From contig WSUB01000126.1 of the NCBI GenBank assembly GCA_019633425.1, positions 59,901 through 123,900 on the forward strand: 64,000 nt of DNA, in the 5' to 3' direction. This DNA comes from Tulasnella sp. 424. Lineage: Eukaryota > Basidiomycota > Agaricomycetes > Cantharellales > Tulasnellaceae. The notes below the pieces were generated by a model. That model worked only from the letters and a program-made list of their open reading frames with translations. It had not been told where the DNA came from and ran no database searches. Made by a program: the position numbers and the translations under genes. Below are positions 31,708 through 43,429 of the stretch, piece by piece. The number at the start of each line of letters is the position of its first letter. Position 1 is the first letter of the stretch.

Positions 31708-32360
31708 TCAAAATGCACTGTCATACCGACTTAGGTCTCTGATCGCCGCAAAGAACGCCAGGGATCCGTCGTCCTGCCTTGATGCAATCCAATCACCAAT
31801 CATCTGATTCCCGACCTCAGCGTCCTCCAAATTCAGGAATGGTGCGGGTGTAGCAAAGGTGTCTTCGAGAGATAGTATGTACGCTCCAGTTTTATTGAAT
31901 AGTAACAGATATCGTCCACCAGGAGCGAGCATTGTTAACTTCGACCCAAGGAACTGAGCGTGTTCCGGCGGGGTGAGAGTGGCGTGGAGGCGAATTGACT
32001 CGAGGTTTGGATGTTCCTTGCGCCACGCGGACTGAAAAAGCCGATTTTGTCGTAAAGTGGCTTCCATGTAAGTGGTGGAAATTCTTGGGTCGGTCGTTGG
32101 AGCAGTTACCGACCGCTCCCGGAGCATTTCAGCATAACGCCATGCCCAGATAGTCCGCTCATAGGTCAAGTCTCGCAGCGTTTTGCAAACCTAGATAACC
32201 AAAGACATATTCAGAGATATTCGGACTAATTTAGACTCATGAACACGTTGAGACCAACCTGTCTCATTGCAAGGATATCGCCGATGTCCAGGAAATCCAG
32301 AATGGCCAAGAGTATGTCGGGGTTAAGAGGCACACTTTGGATTCGGGATTCCATCTCCAT
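31708..32360 (-). CDS. F-box protein (single, divergent from the array)
   Basis: Exon 1 (32360-32259) encodes the first half of an F-box (SVPLNPDILLAILDFLDIGDILAMRQ). After a 68-nt intron, exon 2 completes it (VCKTLRDLTYERTIWAW). F-box proteins recruit substrates to SCF ubiquitin ligases through Skp1. The following region (LTMLAPGGRYLLLFNKTGAY, ILSLEDTF) resembles the beta-rich propeller-like C-terminal regions of agaric F-box proteins, not leucine-rich repeats. The ORF stops at 31708 soon after IRDLS at a GTATGA donor-like site, so the protein is probably longer or truncated. A coding-looking stretch at 31490-31660 is out of phase with every splice I tried. Confidence 0.65.
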
Positions 32361-32744
32361 CTAGTTAAAAAAAAATATTGATGAGAGGAGCAGGACTATT
32401 TTTCTAAATAGGTATAGGCAAACTTGGATGGTTAAGTTATCGTTGAAGACCCGACCGTTCCCAGGGTCACAGTAGCTGTGTTGGTTTCGCGCCGTCACAC
32501 CGATATCCCCTTGTGTCGGATACTAATCTCCTCCAGGAAAATGCGATCTTACCGATCCAGGGCAGTGTATCATCTACTCTCAAGTTCATCAAATCAACGT
32601 ATATTTGGCATGTCATCCGTAAAATTCGTAAAACAAAATCATAACAGTCGTGATTCGTAGCAAGGGTGTGGATAACTATCGGATTGGCTTGTGAATATCA
32701 ACAACCACTACTGATATCCTTCCGTATTCTTGGTCCTATTTCCA

Positions 32745-34973
32745 TTACCATACATCAACATCAGCTCTCTGCGTCATCTCCAAGTCAAATGAGTTCTTCA
32801 CCTCAAAGGCGAGACCAGCTGATTGAAGAAACCCCGCATTGTTACTCTCCAACTCCGGGGCACCCACCCAGACGTGACCTCCGTTTCCTAGCGAGCGCGT
32901 CCGACTTCTGTAGGCTGGCTCTCCATCGTGAGCAACCGTCGGTGCGTTCTCGGTCGACCTTTTGCAATGACAGCGATGGGTTCGGCCACAGCAGCATGCG
33001 CACTTCGCCCCTGAGACGGTGCGTTCTTGTGATTGGCCGTAGTATCTCGCTGAGCTCGAACCTGAAGAGTCTTGCTGTAGAGCAGACCAACTAGGATTCT
33101 TGCCCTTCCAGGCTTGTGTCTTTGTCCGGTCGTTCTTCGGACGCCGTTCGGGACGAGGTGCGGTCGCGCTATTCGGTGCTGAACGGGGTTCCCAATCGAC
33201 CATAGAGCTAAGCGAAGCGCTTCTGGTCGATGTGTTGCTCCTGTTGGTGATGTCTGATGGCGATCTCTTGGTAAACTTCCGGGACGGAACCGGTCGTATT
33301 GGAGTGCTTTGAGGGGTGGTTTGGACGTCCACGTCGACCAGCGACCTCGGCGGAGTTGGAGGAATGGTTATTGACAAGCTGGGAGTTTGCCTCGATTCTT
33401 TAGCAGGGGAAACTGGGGAGTCCTTCTTCCTTTTCGGAGCCGGGGATGCTGGACGACTGGGTGGATCATGATCGACGGATGAGATCGGAGATCGAGCCTT
33501 AGGAGACATCAAGACGGATGCAGTCCTTGGGGAGGCCGTTTGAGCGGAGGGTTCAGGTTGTCGCTGTTCAGCCCCGGATGTCGGACTCTTCGTCTGTTGA
33601 CCACTTTGATTAGGTTGTCCAGTGGTGGGGCGACGCATTGTCGGAAGTGAAGCCGAGGACCGCTCCGGTGTTTTGTAAGGGTCTCTGAGCCTCGTGCCTT
33701 GTCCGCCTCGGTGCAGAGCTGGGATTGGCTGCAGCAGGCTCGGGCTCGAGCCCCCAGGAGCACTCTGCGTTCTCTCGGGATTGGCGGGGGAAGAACTGCT
33801 CGGTAGTGTCACTTCCTCAGGAGGAGCGTCCTTGTCCTTTTTCTCTTGAGAGTCGGTCGACCCCGTTGGAGTCGTAAGGACCACCACCGGAACGCCGGAG
33901 TCTGCAGGCGGATAGAGGATTAGATGTGGTTCCTTCGTCTTCGCCTTTTCGGAACCGCTTCCGGTGGCACCGCAAGGTGACTTTGCTGGAGTAGTAGGGG
34001 CGGTCGAGGGGCTTTGTCCGTGACCGCGGCCCACGCTATCCTCGCTATACGGGGACTCAAGCGGACGTTGGGGTGAAACCTCTCTTTCGTCTGCCGAAAT
34101 GTCTTCGTCGGAGTCTCCCCAGGGTACATGATTCATGGGCGCTTTCAAAAGGAGAGGGCTCCCAAGAGCTGGCACAACTTCGCGGTGCTGTTCGGGCAGG
34201 GACGTGAGGTCGATAAGGTCTATGCTACCTGCTTCAGCTTGATCAGGTGGCGTTTCCTAATGGTGTCCCGGGGCCAAATGTAAGTATGGGTTTACTATCG
34301 GAGAAGAAATGAAGACACACCCTAGGCAGATCGACGAGGGTCTTTGAAGAGGGGCTTGAGCTGATCAAGGCTAATATCCCAGACAGTCTCTAAAGGAGGA
34401 TACAAAAAGACTTTAGACAAAGATTTATCTGCGAATCGCATATTCGACATACTTGGATCATTTGAGGAAGAGTGGCTGGGTGTTGATGTAAAGCTTTTTG
34501 GATACTCGTAGCCTTGGGATTCTGAAGCTGTAGTCCCGAGGTGAGCCAAAGTACATCCAATAAAGAACCACAATCCATTTTACCTTCAATTCGTCTTGAG
34601 CGTTCCTGAGCTTCCTTGCTAGGGACAAATGCAATCCCTGCTGTTCCACTGGGTCTCCAGTTGGTTCAATGTCAACAAGGGTTCCTGCTTGACGCTCCTT
34701 CTCCGTCCAAAGTTCGCGCAGGATAGGTAGAAGGAATTTGATTGCTGGTACGATTTTCTGACGGATGAATTCGTTGTCCGGAATGGCTGTAGGCTCCGGG
34801 TATTCGTCGTTGGTGGTTAATGTAGATAGGACGTCGTGAGGAAGGGTATCGGGCCAAATAAGGCCGAAATGGGCGTAGACAGTGTAGTAGAAGTTAGAAG
34901 CAAGGTTGCGGGCTAGTGCTCCTGCGCTTTGTGGGCTATACCATAGGCGGGGGTTGAGCGATGGTGCAAGCAT
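32745..34973 (-). CDS. Hypothetical protein with conserved N-terminal region and disordered C-terminus
   Basis: Exon 1 (34973 to about 34587) encodes a folded-looking region: LNPRLWYSPQSAGALARNLA, YYTVYAHFGLIWPDTLP, EFIRQKIVPAIKFLLPILREL. Two short exons follow (LQNPKATSIQKALHQHP, RLSGILALISSSPSSKTLVD). A large exon then encodes about 500 residues rich in Pro, Ser and Thr, with many SP/TP sites, acidic patches and a Cys/His cluster (CACCCGRTHRCHC). The introns are about 50-65 nt and join in phase. I do not recognise a family; the SP/TP density suggests cyclin-dependent or MAP kinase control, which is inference. The Cys/His cluster may bind metal. Confidence 0.7.
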
Positions 34974-35547
34974 AGTCGATGATGACGGTTGGGGTGGCGA
35001 GAGTAAAATAAGATAGATGCGAGATGAGGTGGAATGTTGATGCGTAGAACTGATTCAATCAGTCTTGAATTAAGAGACCAGTCTTATAATAAGTCTTGTG
35101 TATAATATTCGTGAGGATGATGTCGTGAGTAGAGGAGAGACGGTGGGGTTGACGGGAAGTGTAGAGGCGCAACTTGGGGAATCCACGCTCTTAAAAGCAT
35201 ATGGACGCGCGGGGTGGCGCAAGGAGTGGCTCGCGGTCGTGGTTGGGCGCGGGAGTTGTGCAATATTGCCTTTGTTGTTACATGTGTACACGTGGGGTAC
35301 CGCTACCGCCCACATGCCTAGATACGATCGATCGAGGGCTATGACGGGACAAAAGCGATTGTAAAACATGTAAGAGCTAAGGGCCATAATTAGGAAGCAG
35401 GCCTAGTGAAAGGGAGCCTGAACTACTTACCATCCTCGGGCACTGAGACCCGCACCTTGGGTGCTTTTTACCCTTCGGTCTCCCAATCCCCATCAAACGT
35501 ATGGTGAACGAATTCTTCGAATGTAAATAGTTGACGGTACTTTGTGC
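34974..35547. other. 3' flank of the first array F-box gene
   Basis: Contains GGGTACCGCTACCGCCCACATGCC and CTGAGACCCGCACCTTGGGTGC. These recur at about 39554 and 39700, and in diverged form near 43250 and 43400, so it is part of the F-box duplication unit. The frame at 35440-35500 (RLMGIGRPKGKKHPRCGSQC) could be a final exon of the upstream F-box gene. Confidence 0.5.
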
Positions 35548-37562
35548 TCAAAATGAGATAACCGGGCAGAAGGCGACAGGGGAGGGTCCTCTTACCTTCC
35601 GGTCCGCTTTTACTATTTCCTCGTCTCCAGAAGCCCAATCTCCTTCCGAGCTTGTCGCACTTGCACTAAAACGGTCTGTATCTCCATATACATCCAGCTC
35701 CTGATCAAACCCCCCGATGTCGAGCTTTGGAATGATCTCTCCAAGGCTGATGTCGTCGTAGGCCGCGACGTCCATCGGAATACCCCGGAGAGTGACCGAC
35801 TCCAAGGGAATGCCAGCGCTGTGGCGAGACACCGCAGTCAGCCGAATTAACCCGGTGATCGGGTTGAATTCGTTGTCTATGGTAAGGTGCTTGAGGTTTG
35901 GACATGCTGTCCCGGTGATGTCGGGTTTCCCGAGAAGCGATAGCCTTACAACCAGAGGAAGAAGGTGTCGCCCGAAGATGTTTGAGGAGGCGATTCGGAG
36001 ATGGGTGATGGATGGGAAGGTCCGAAAAAATGAAGCGAATATAGATGGTGCTCCCTCGCAATTCGTTAGGTCGACCCGCCGAACCGATCGCTGAGCAGTA
36101 GGAAAGAGCGGAAGGCGGTTACAATTATCGGGAAGGACAGGGGCGTTAGTAGATTGGAGAGCGATTGACACGAGATTTGGTGCAGTGATACAGCTGAACA
36201 GCGCCTGCATTGCGGTCGGGGAGACTCGAATAAGCGAGAGAGACTCTAGCTGGTCCAAGGTCAATAGGGAGCCTCCTCTCTCGGGCGCCCGGACCAGCGA
36301 CATGTTGCGAAGAGTCAACGACACGAGGCATGGAGCGGCTTGAAGGGCGCTGATGACCTCGGCGAACGATGTATCATCATCCGTAAGGGTCAGGGACGTG
36401 AGGAGTGATGATAAGAGCGGCGTGAAGAACGCGGTCCAAGGTCCGTGGAGGCGAAGATCCCTGATGCTACTGCTTGACGGAACCGTCTGACCCCTCCACA
36501 GCGAATTGTCGAGTTCCAAGTCGAAAAGTTTCAACTTGACCATGGATCCGTCCCAAAGGAACTCGGAAGCGGGGATCTGTTCCTCTACTGATACCGCGAA
36601 TCTGAAATCGCGACAGCGTAAACGAAGGGAGAGAACGCGGTGCCGGTGGGGATACAGAGCGCGCATGAATTGCATCACCCTCCTGTTCTCATTCGCCGTG
36701 ACATCTTTGAGGAAACGGCTGGCATTTTGGTAGGGGGGGAGCACTACGACTCTGAGCAGAACGTCCGCCGAGCGTTTGAAGTAGAGGTGGACCAAGTGCA
36801 GAGGGTATAGGAAGTCGACATGGGCCCATAACAAGGGTGTCGAGTTGACGAATGTGCGGAGGTACGCGTTTACATGGGACAATGTGATGTGCACATGGGG
36901 GTCGGCGGCTTGCGCGAACAGGAGGATCTCAACGAGGACCTCTGGGGGTAAATGTTGGAGGGAAAATGGAGGGAATACGCAGGGGCGAGGTGAAGGAGAA
37001 GGACAGGTTGGCTCTTGGTCGTCTGAACTATCTTGCGTCTGTTCTTGGGTTTTCAATAGCTTGGCTTGCTCGACGTTGTAACTGAAAGAACGGAGAATGT
37101 TAGGCGGCACGTGAGGCAGGATCGGTGTCGTTGCTTACCGTTCGCAGATCTCCTTATAAATAGACTCTGGAAAGTCCCCACGATTCAGGTCTATTGCCGA
37201 CCGGGCACGGTCCAGGACTACATGCATTCTGTTTTCCGTCGGCCGCATCGCGCTCAGCCATGATCGGACGTGAGTCAAATATGCCTTAGTTCTTACTGGT
37301 AGTCGTCCTCGATGTTTCGAAACGAGCAAAACCATCCATCCTCTTGGTCTGTGTCTTCATCAGATCCCTCTGCTCCGCGTTTATCGGGGTCGCAGTCACA
37401 CCGACGATGTGCGACGGCATCTTCGAGATCCCATCCAACCTTCTCAGTAGTCACTAATTCTTCAATTTCGTCTTCGGGAGGGAGTTGGAGCAGTCTTTCA
37501 ACGAGTCCTTGGAGGAATCGATTGTCAAGGACGTGTTGGAGTAATTCAGCGACTTCGGACAT
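35548..37562 (-). CDS. F-box/LRR-like protein, array member A
   Basis: A predicted SCF substrate receptor. Exon 1 starts at ATG 37560-37562 and encodes an acidic module: FLQGLVERLLQLPPEDEIEE, CDCDPDK, DGWFCSFRNIEDDY. Phase-2 introns join a short exon (RPTENRMHVVLDRARSAIDL) and the main exon. The F-box is LQHLPPEVLVEILLFAQAAD with STPLLWAHVDF. Leucine-rich segments follow (VKLKLFDLEL, LVSLTLRNMSL, LESLSLIRV, ITHLRIASSNI, LKHLTIDNEF, LESVTLRGI), then the acidic tail GDWASGDEEIV. An AAGGTAAGAG donor near the end suggests one more exon, perhaps at 35440-35500. Members A and B are near-identical in stretches. Confidence 0.85.
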
Positions 37563-37739
37563 TGCTGGCTTCAATGAAGGTGCGGCAGAGGAAGAGACAA
37601 GAATGGGAAGGAAAGGTTGCTGCTGGGTGCAAATCTGGCGCGCTGAGGAGACGGATGATCGTTCGTCTTTCCTGGTCCAAACTGAAAGACGGACGTAACG
37701 AAACAATGTCCGCCAGGGCTCCGAACCCGCCCTGGTAGG

Positions 37740-38110
37740 CTGTTCAGCAGACCACCTCATTACCATATATGATAGAATAAAACATTTAAAAAATGCCTCG
37801 AGGAAGTACTCGAATTATAAGGTGCTGGGTGCTGGGTGGTTGGCTTTGGAGCGACATTCAGGCCATGTTTGGTCGGAGGTTGAAATGTGGCAATGCTAAC
37901 GCCGACAAGACACAATCACCCGCTAATGTCATTCTATAAAGGCTTGATAGAAATATGATCTCGTCAGCCAGTACTAGTGCTAGGCTGCTGAGATGAATTA
38001 GCAGCTCCCTCCGCGCGGCATTCACGCTAACATCTCCAGCTTTCAAGCCCCAGTTTTCTGCAACAAGCGGTGTCACGGTCTCCCCCCTTTGAGAATTCCA
38101 AAGCAAAGAT
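37740..38110 (-). repeat. F-box unit upstream repeat, copy 1
   Basis: The region upstream of array member A, with GTGCTGGGTGCTGGG, TGTTTGGTCGGAGGTTGAAA, GCTAACGCCGAC, AGGCTTGATAGAAA and GCAGCTCCCTC blocks. The same blocks recur in order at about 42000-42330, 45690-45960 and 48320-48640. They define a tandem unit boundary and are the probable promoter. Confidence 0.7.
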
Positions 38111-38149
38111 CACAGTCATTGGATGGCTTTTGCACCTTCTTGCTTCTAA

Positions 38150-39182
38150 TACTAACCCGCACGAAAGGCAAGTACAACTTCTCCATCTCCCGAAAGCCAT
38201 TCGCCTTCGGAGCTATCCACTCCTTCAGATTCCGTCTCCGAATCCTCTGCACTCTCCCCGCAGAACGCAGGATAAACCACATCGACCCCAAGCTCACTTA
38301 CCCAATAGGTGCCGAGAGATTCGATGTCGTCTGCGGTAACTTTAGTTCCATCCAAGCCTCGGAGGACCAGGGTCGTCAGAGGAATAGATGCTGAGTGATG
38401 CGAAGACGCGAGGAGACGAATAATTCTGGACGTGATGTCAAACTCGTTCTCGATGGTGAGAGAAGTTAGGAAATTGCAGTCCGAGGGGAATGCAGTGAGG
38501 TCGAGTTTGTTAAAGTTGGGCTACACTTAGGAGAAGAGCTGAAGCTCTGTCACATCCACGATACTGGATACCGCGTCGGGGTCTTCCTCTCTAAAGTGAA
38601 TAGTCAGGACGGGGATTCCAGGTACAAAGAGATTGTTAAGAATCGTTTGAACCGTGCTGATAAGACATCGAATCAACGAGAAATCTTTGAGATGTCCTAG
38701 GGGCGACCGGCGAGGCATTGACGGAGACGGTTGTATCGCTGAAAAGGAAGTCGGAAAGAGGTAAGTGGAGGAGCGCCGGTGTACAGCCTAGTGCTTCTAA
38801 TAATAGCGATAGGCTAATCGAACAGTCTCCAAGAGCAACGGACCGGAGTTGGGATGAGAAGAGTGCCAAGTTGAGTGATGACCAGGGACCGCCGAGCCTA
38901 AGATTTCGAAGATTGGCTACTGGAGGGAAGACTATCCTGGAAAGGTCGGTCCATTCTTCGAAATCAAGATCAAGGACCTCGAGATTGCAAAGCTTGGAGC
39001 TCCAAAGGATATTATCGGTCGGGTCCGCGCGAGATTCAGGCACTCGCGTCATATCACGCATGTCCAATCCCCAGAACAGCGTATCCACATCCCGAACGCG
39101 GTGTAAGTGACGGATTCGATGACGGTGTGGTCTAAGAACAGCCAGGCACGCTGATGCTCTCTCCCGTTCCGTTGCTTGCACG
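38150..39182 (-). pseudogene. F-box pseudogene related to array member E
   Basis: Segments align to the protein at 48772-50818: RPHRHRIRHL, DTLFWGLDMRDMTRVP, LCNLEVLDLDFEEW, FSSQLRSVALGDCS, STVQTILNNLFVPGIPVLTI, ENEFDITSRIIRLL, LVLRGLDGTKVTADDIES and a C-terminal acidic tail. Frame changes near 38715 and an in-frame stop near 38524 break it. The N-terminal half with the F-box is missing. Its upstream end at about 39182 joins abruptly to a fragment of a different paralogue. Confidence 0.8.
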
Positions 39183-39450
39183 ACACAGTAATAGGCCGGA
39201 AATTGACACCGCTGGTTGTTTTCTCAGTCAGGGCCACCGATGTGGCAATTCTTAGTTCCATTGGACAATCAAAGGTTGTTCAGGATTGCGTCTAGAAATT
39301 TCGGCTGTCCTTCGAACGATACTAGATTGAGTTTGCGGATCTGAATCTGTGTACCCAAAATCTTGTGTACGGTGTTCGGAAGGACGATGAGGGGAGGCGG
39401 TGGGATTGACAGGAAGTATACGGGCGCAACTTGGGGCACACACGCTCTTA
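39183..39450 (-). pseudogene. Fragment of a third F-box paralogue (G-like)
   Basis: The frame reads QIRKLNLVSFEGQPKFLDAI and then ELRIATSVALTEKTTSG, with a stop between them. This matches the LRR region of array member G (QIRKLDLVSCDGEPKFLEAI, ELRIASAALTHNH). It is fused directly to the E-like pseudogene downstream, giving a mosaic. The flanks include array-unit 3' sequence. Confidence 0.7.
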
Positions 39451-39802
39451 AAAGAATGTGGGCGCGCGGGTGGTGCAAGAGGTGGCTCGAATTAGTGGCG
39501 GGGCACGGGAGTTGCACGACATTGCTTTTGGTGTTAGATGTGTACAAGTGGGGTACCGCTATGCCCGCATGCCTAGATACCATCGATCGAGGGACTATGA
39601 GAAGACAAAGCGACTGTAAAATATGTACGAGCCAAGGGTTATAATTAGGAAGCCAGCCTGATGAAAGGGAGCCTGAACTACTTACCATCCTCGGGCACTG
39701 AGACCCGCACCTTGGGTGCTTTTTACTCTTCGGTCTCCCAATCCCCATCAAACGTATGGCCAACGAATCCTTCGAATGTAAATTGTTGACCGTACTTCGT
39801 GC

Positions 39803-41823
39803 TCAAAATGAGATAACCGGACAGAAGGCGACGAGGGGAGGGCCTCTTACCTTCCGGTGCGCTATTACTATTTCCTCATCTCCAGAAGCCCAATCTCCTT
39901 CCGAGCTTGTCTCACTTGCACTAAAAGCGTCTGAATCTCCATAAACATCCAGCTCCTGATCAAATCCCCCGATGACGATCTTTGGAATGATATCTCCTAG
40001 CCTCCGGATGGTGTTGTACGCCGCATTGTCCATCGGAATACCCCGGAGAGTGACCGACTCCAAAGGAATGCCGGAAGCGTGGCGAGGGAACGCGATTAAC
40101 CCAATTACCCCGGTGAGCGGGTTGAATTCGTTGTCTATGATAAGGTGTTTGAGTTTCGGACACGTTGTCTCGGTGGTGTCGGGTTCCCCAAGAACCAGAG
40201 GGAGAAGGCACTTGTCCGAGAGGTTTGAGGAGGCGATTCGGAGATGGGTGACGTCTGGGAAGGTCCGAAATACTGAAGCGAAGAAAGATGGCCCTCCCTC
40301 GCAGTTCGTTAGGTCGAGTCGGCGAACCGATGGCTGAGGAGTAGGAAAGAGCGGAAGGCGGTTAAAATTATTTAGAGGGCGGACGTAAGTAGACTGGAGA
40401 GCGATTGACATGAGATTCGGCGCAATGATACAGCTGAACAACGCCTGCATTGCGGTTGGTAAGACTCGAATAAGCGAGAGAGACTCTAGCTGGTCGAAGG
40501 TCAATGGGGAGCCTCCTCCCTCGCGGGCCCCGGCCAACGGCATATCGCGAAGAGTCAACGACACGAGGCATGGAGCGGCTTGAAGGGCGCTGAAGACCCT
40601 GGCGAACGATATATCGTCGTCCGTAAGGGTGAGGGACGTGAGGCGTGATGAGAGGAGCGGCGTGAAGAACGCGATCCAAGGTCCATGGAGCCGAAGATCC
40701 CTGATGCTACTGCTTGACGGAACCGTCTTACCCCTCCACAGCGAATTATTGAGTTCCAAGTCGAGAAGTTCCAACTTGACCATGGATCCGTCCCAAAGGA
40801 ACTCGGGAGCGGGGATCTGTTCCTCGTTCTCTGCTGATACCTCGAATCTGAAATCGTGACAGCGTGCACGAAGGGAGGCAACGCGGTGACGGTGGGGGTA
40901 CAGAGCGCCCATGAATTGCTTCACCCTCTTGTTCTCATCTGCCGTGACATCGTTGAGTAAAGGGCTGTCGTTGGAGGCATTTTGTAAGGGGGGAAACATT
41001 ACAACTCTGAGCGGAACGTCCGCCGAGCGTTCGAAGTAGAGGTGGACCAAGTGCAGAGGGTATAGGAAGTCGACATGGGCCCATAATAAGGGTGTCGAGT
41101 GGACCAATGTGTGGAGGTACGCGTCTACATGGGACAATGTGATGTGTGCATGGGGGTCGGCGGCTTGCGCGAACAGGAGGATCTCAACGAGGACCTCTGG
41201 GGGTAAATGTTGAAGGGAAAATGGAGGAAATACGCAGGGGCGAGGAGGTGAATGAGAAGGAGAGGTTGGTTCTTGGTCGTCTGAACTATCTTGCGTCTGT
41301 TCTTGGGTTTCCAATAGCTTGGCCTGCTCGACGTTGTAACTGAGAGAACGGAAAATGTTAGGCGGCACGTGAGGCAGGATCGGCGCCGTTGCTTACCGTT
41401 CGCAGATCTCCTTATAAATAGGCTCTGGAAAGTCCCCACGATTCAGGTCTATTGCCGACCGGGCACGGTCCAGGACTACATGCATTCTGTTTTCCGTAGG
41501 TCGCATCGTGCTCAGCCATGATCGGCCGTGAGTCAAATATGCTTCAGTTCTTACTGGTAGTCGTCCTCGATGTTTCGAAACGAGCAAAACCATCCATCTT
41601 CTTTCTGTATGTCTTCATCAAATCCCTCTGCTGCGCGTTCATCAGGGTCGCAGTCACACCAGCGATGTGCAACGGCATCTTCGAGATCACATCCAACCTT
41701 CTCAGTAGTCGCTTCTTCTTCGTCTTCGGGAGGGAAATACTCGGGTAGGAGCAGTCTTTCAACGAGTTCTTGGAGGAATCGATTGTCATGGACGTGTTGG
41801 GGTAATTCAACTACTTGGGACAT
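39803..41823 (-). CDS. F-box/LRR-like protein, array member B
   Basis: Same structure as member A: acidic first exon from ATG 41823 (FLQELVERLLLPEYFPPEDE, CDCDPDERAAEG, DGWFCSFRNIEDDY), phase-2 introns, exon RPTENRMHVVLDRARSAIDL, then the F-box LQHLPPEVLVEILLFAQAAD. The LRR-like region includes LVSLTLRDMPLAG and VTHLRIASSNL, and the tail is GDWASGDEEIV. Compared with A it has small in-frame indels (NDSPLLNDV inserted in the N-terminal LRR region) and scattered substitutions, mostly in the putative ligand-binding part. The AAGGTAAGAG donor near the end is conserved, so a further short exon with IRLMGIGRPKSKKHP is possible. Confidence 0.85.
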
Positions 41824-41999
41824 TGCTGGTTTCAATGAAGGTGCGGCGGAGGAAGAGACAGAAATGGGAAGGAAAGGCTGGTGCTGGGTGCAATCTGGCG
41901 CGCTGAGGATACGGATGATCGTTCGTCTTTCCTGGTTCAAATTGAAAGACGGACGTAACGAAACGATGTCCGTCAGGGCTCCAAACCCGCCTTGGTAGG

Positions 42000-42330
42000 C
42001 TGTTCAGCAGACCACCTCATTACCTACACTACAGCATACATGATATAGCAAAACAGATAAAAATAGCTTGAAGAAGTTACTCGAATTACAAGGTGCTGGG
42101 TGCTGGGTGCTGGGTGGTCGGCTTTGGAACAACATTCAGGACAAGTTTGGTCGAAGGTTGAAATGTGACAATGCTAACGCCGACGACACACAACCGCATA
42201 ATCACCCGCTAATGTCGTTCTACAAAGGCTTGATAGAAATAAGATTTCGTGAGCCAGTACTAGTTTTAGGTTGCTGAGATGAATTAGCAGCTCCCTCCGC
42301 ACGGCATTCACGCTGTCATCTCCTCCAGCT
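42000..42330 (-). repeat. F-box unit upstream repeat, copy 2
   Basis: Matches 37740-38110 in order. It carries three tandem TGCTGGG heptamers near 42095 where copy 1 has two, so this small minisatellite differs between copies. Confidence 0.7.
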
Positions 42331-42369
42331 CACAAGCCCCAACCCAAGTTTTCTGCGTCCAACAGGCGG

Positions 42370-43090
42370 TGTCACGGTCTCCCAGCCTCACTCCTCCCTT
42401 TGAGGATTCCAAAGCAAAGATCACAGTAATTAGATGGCCTTTGCACCCTGTTGCTTCTAATAATAACCCGCACGAAAGGCAAGTACAACTTCTTCGTCCC
42501 TCGAAAGCCCTTCGCCTTCGGATCTATCCACTCCTTCAGATTCCGTCTCCGAGTCCTCCGCACTCGGGGGATGGATTCGGAGCGACGCGAAAACGCGATG
42601 AGACGAACCATTCTGGACGTGATGTCAAACTCGTTCTCCATGGTGAGAGAAGTTAGTTGGGGGCAGAAAGCCTCGCTCTCAGTCTTGGCATCCTTCTTAA
42701 AGACTGTCACAGGCAAATCAACTACCGGATACATTCGAGATCTTCTTCTGTAAATCGAGGCCTCTGAGAGTCACAGATCTCAGGGGAATCGAAGCTTCTC
42801 TCCGAGATCGAGCGATGTGACGAATGATGTTTGACCCGACGACGGGCTCGTACTACCTCGAGGGTCAGAGGAATGAGATGGAAGCACCGAATCGGCCGGA
42901 AAATGACACCGGTAGCTGTTTTCTCAGTCAGGGCCACCGATGCAGTTCTAATCAGTTCCCAAGGACAATCAAAGGTTGTTCAGGATTGCTTCTAGAAATT
43001 TCGGCTGTCCTTCGAACGATACCAGATCGAGTTTGCGGATCTGAATCTCTGTACCCGATCTTATAAAAAATCTTGTGTACGGTGTTCGTA
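42370..43090 (-). pseudogene. Mosaic F-box pseudogene (G-like plus E-like pieces)
   Basis: Read 5' to 3' on the minus strand, a G-like LRR part comes first (RKLDLVSFEGQPKFLEAI, ALTEKTATGVIFRP, DLECIR, VVDLPVTVFKKD). It switches to an E-like part (FCPQLTSLTMENEFDITSRM, VRLIAFSRRSESIP), then after an internal deletion to the E-like C-terminus in a shifted frame. No F-box remains. The two junctions differ from those of the pseudogene at 38150-39450, so the copies decayed separately or by different deletions. Confidence 0.75.
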
Positions 43091-43429
43091 AGGACGATGA
43101 GGAGAGACGGTGGGGTTGACAGGAAGTATACGGGTGCAACTTGGGGCACACACGCTCTTAGAAGAATATGAGCGCGCGGGTGGCGCATGAGGTGGCTCGA
43201 ATATGGGAGTTGCACGACATTGCTTTTGGTGTTAGATGTGTACAAGTGGGGTACCACTATGCCCACATGCCTAGATACCATCGATCGAGGGGCTATGAGA
43301 AGACAAAGCGACTGTGAAATATGTACGAGCTAAGGGTCATAATCAGGAAGCAAGCCTGGTGAAAGGGAGCGTGAACTGCTTACCATCCTCGGGGACTGAA
43401 ACCCGCACTTTGGGTACTTTTTACTCCAT

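Noticed and set aside
40629..40859. Plus-strand open frames inside the F-box genes (many, for example 40629-40859 and 44298-44558)
   Set aside because: They are antisense shadows of the F-box/LRR coding exons and recur in every paralogue at the same position.
42060..42130. TGCTGGG tandem repeats as a CRISPR-like array
   Set aside because: Only two or three 7-base units without spacers; a small minisatellite inside the F-box promoter repeat.
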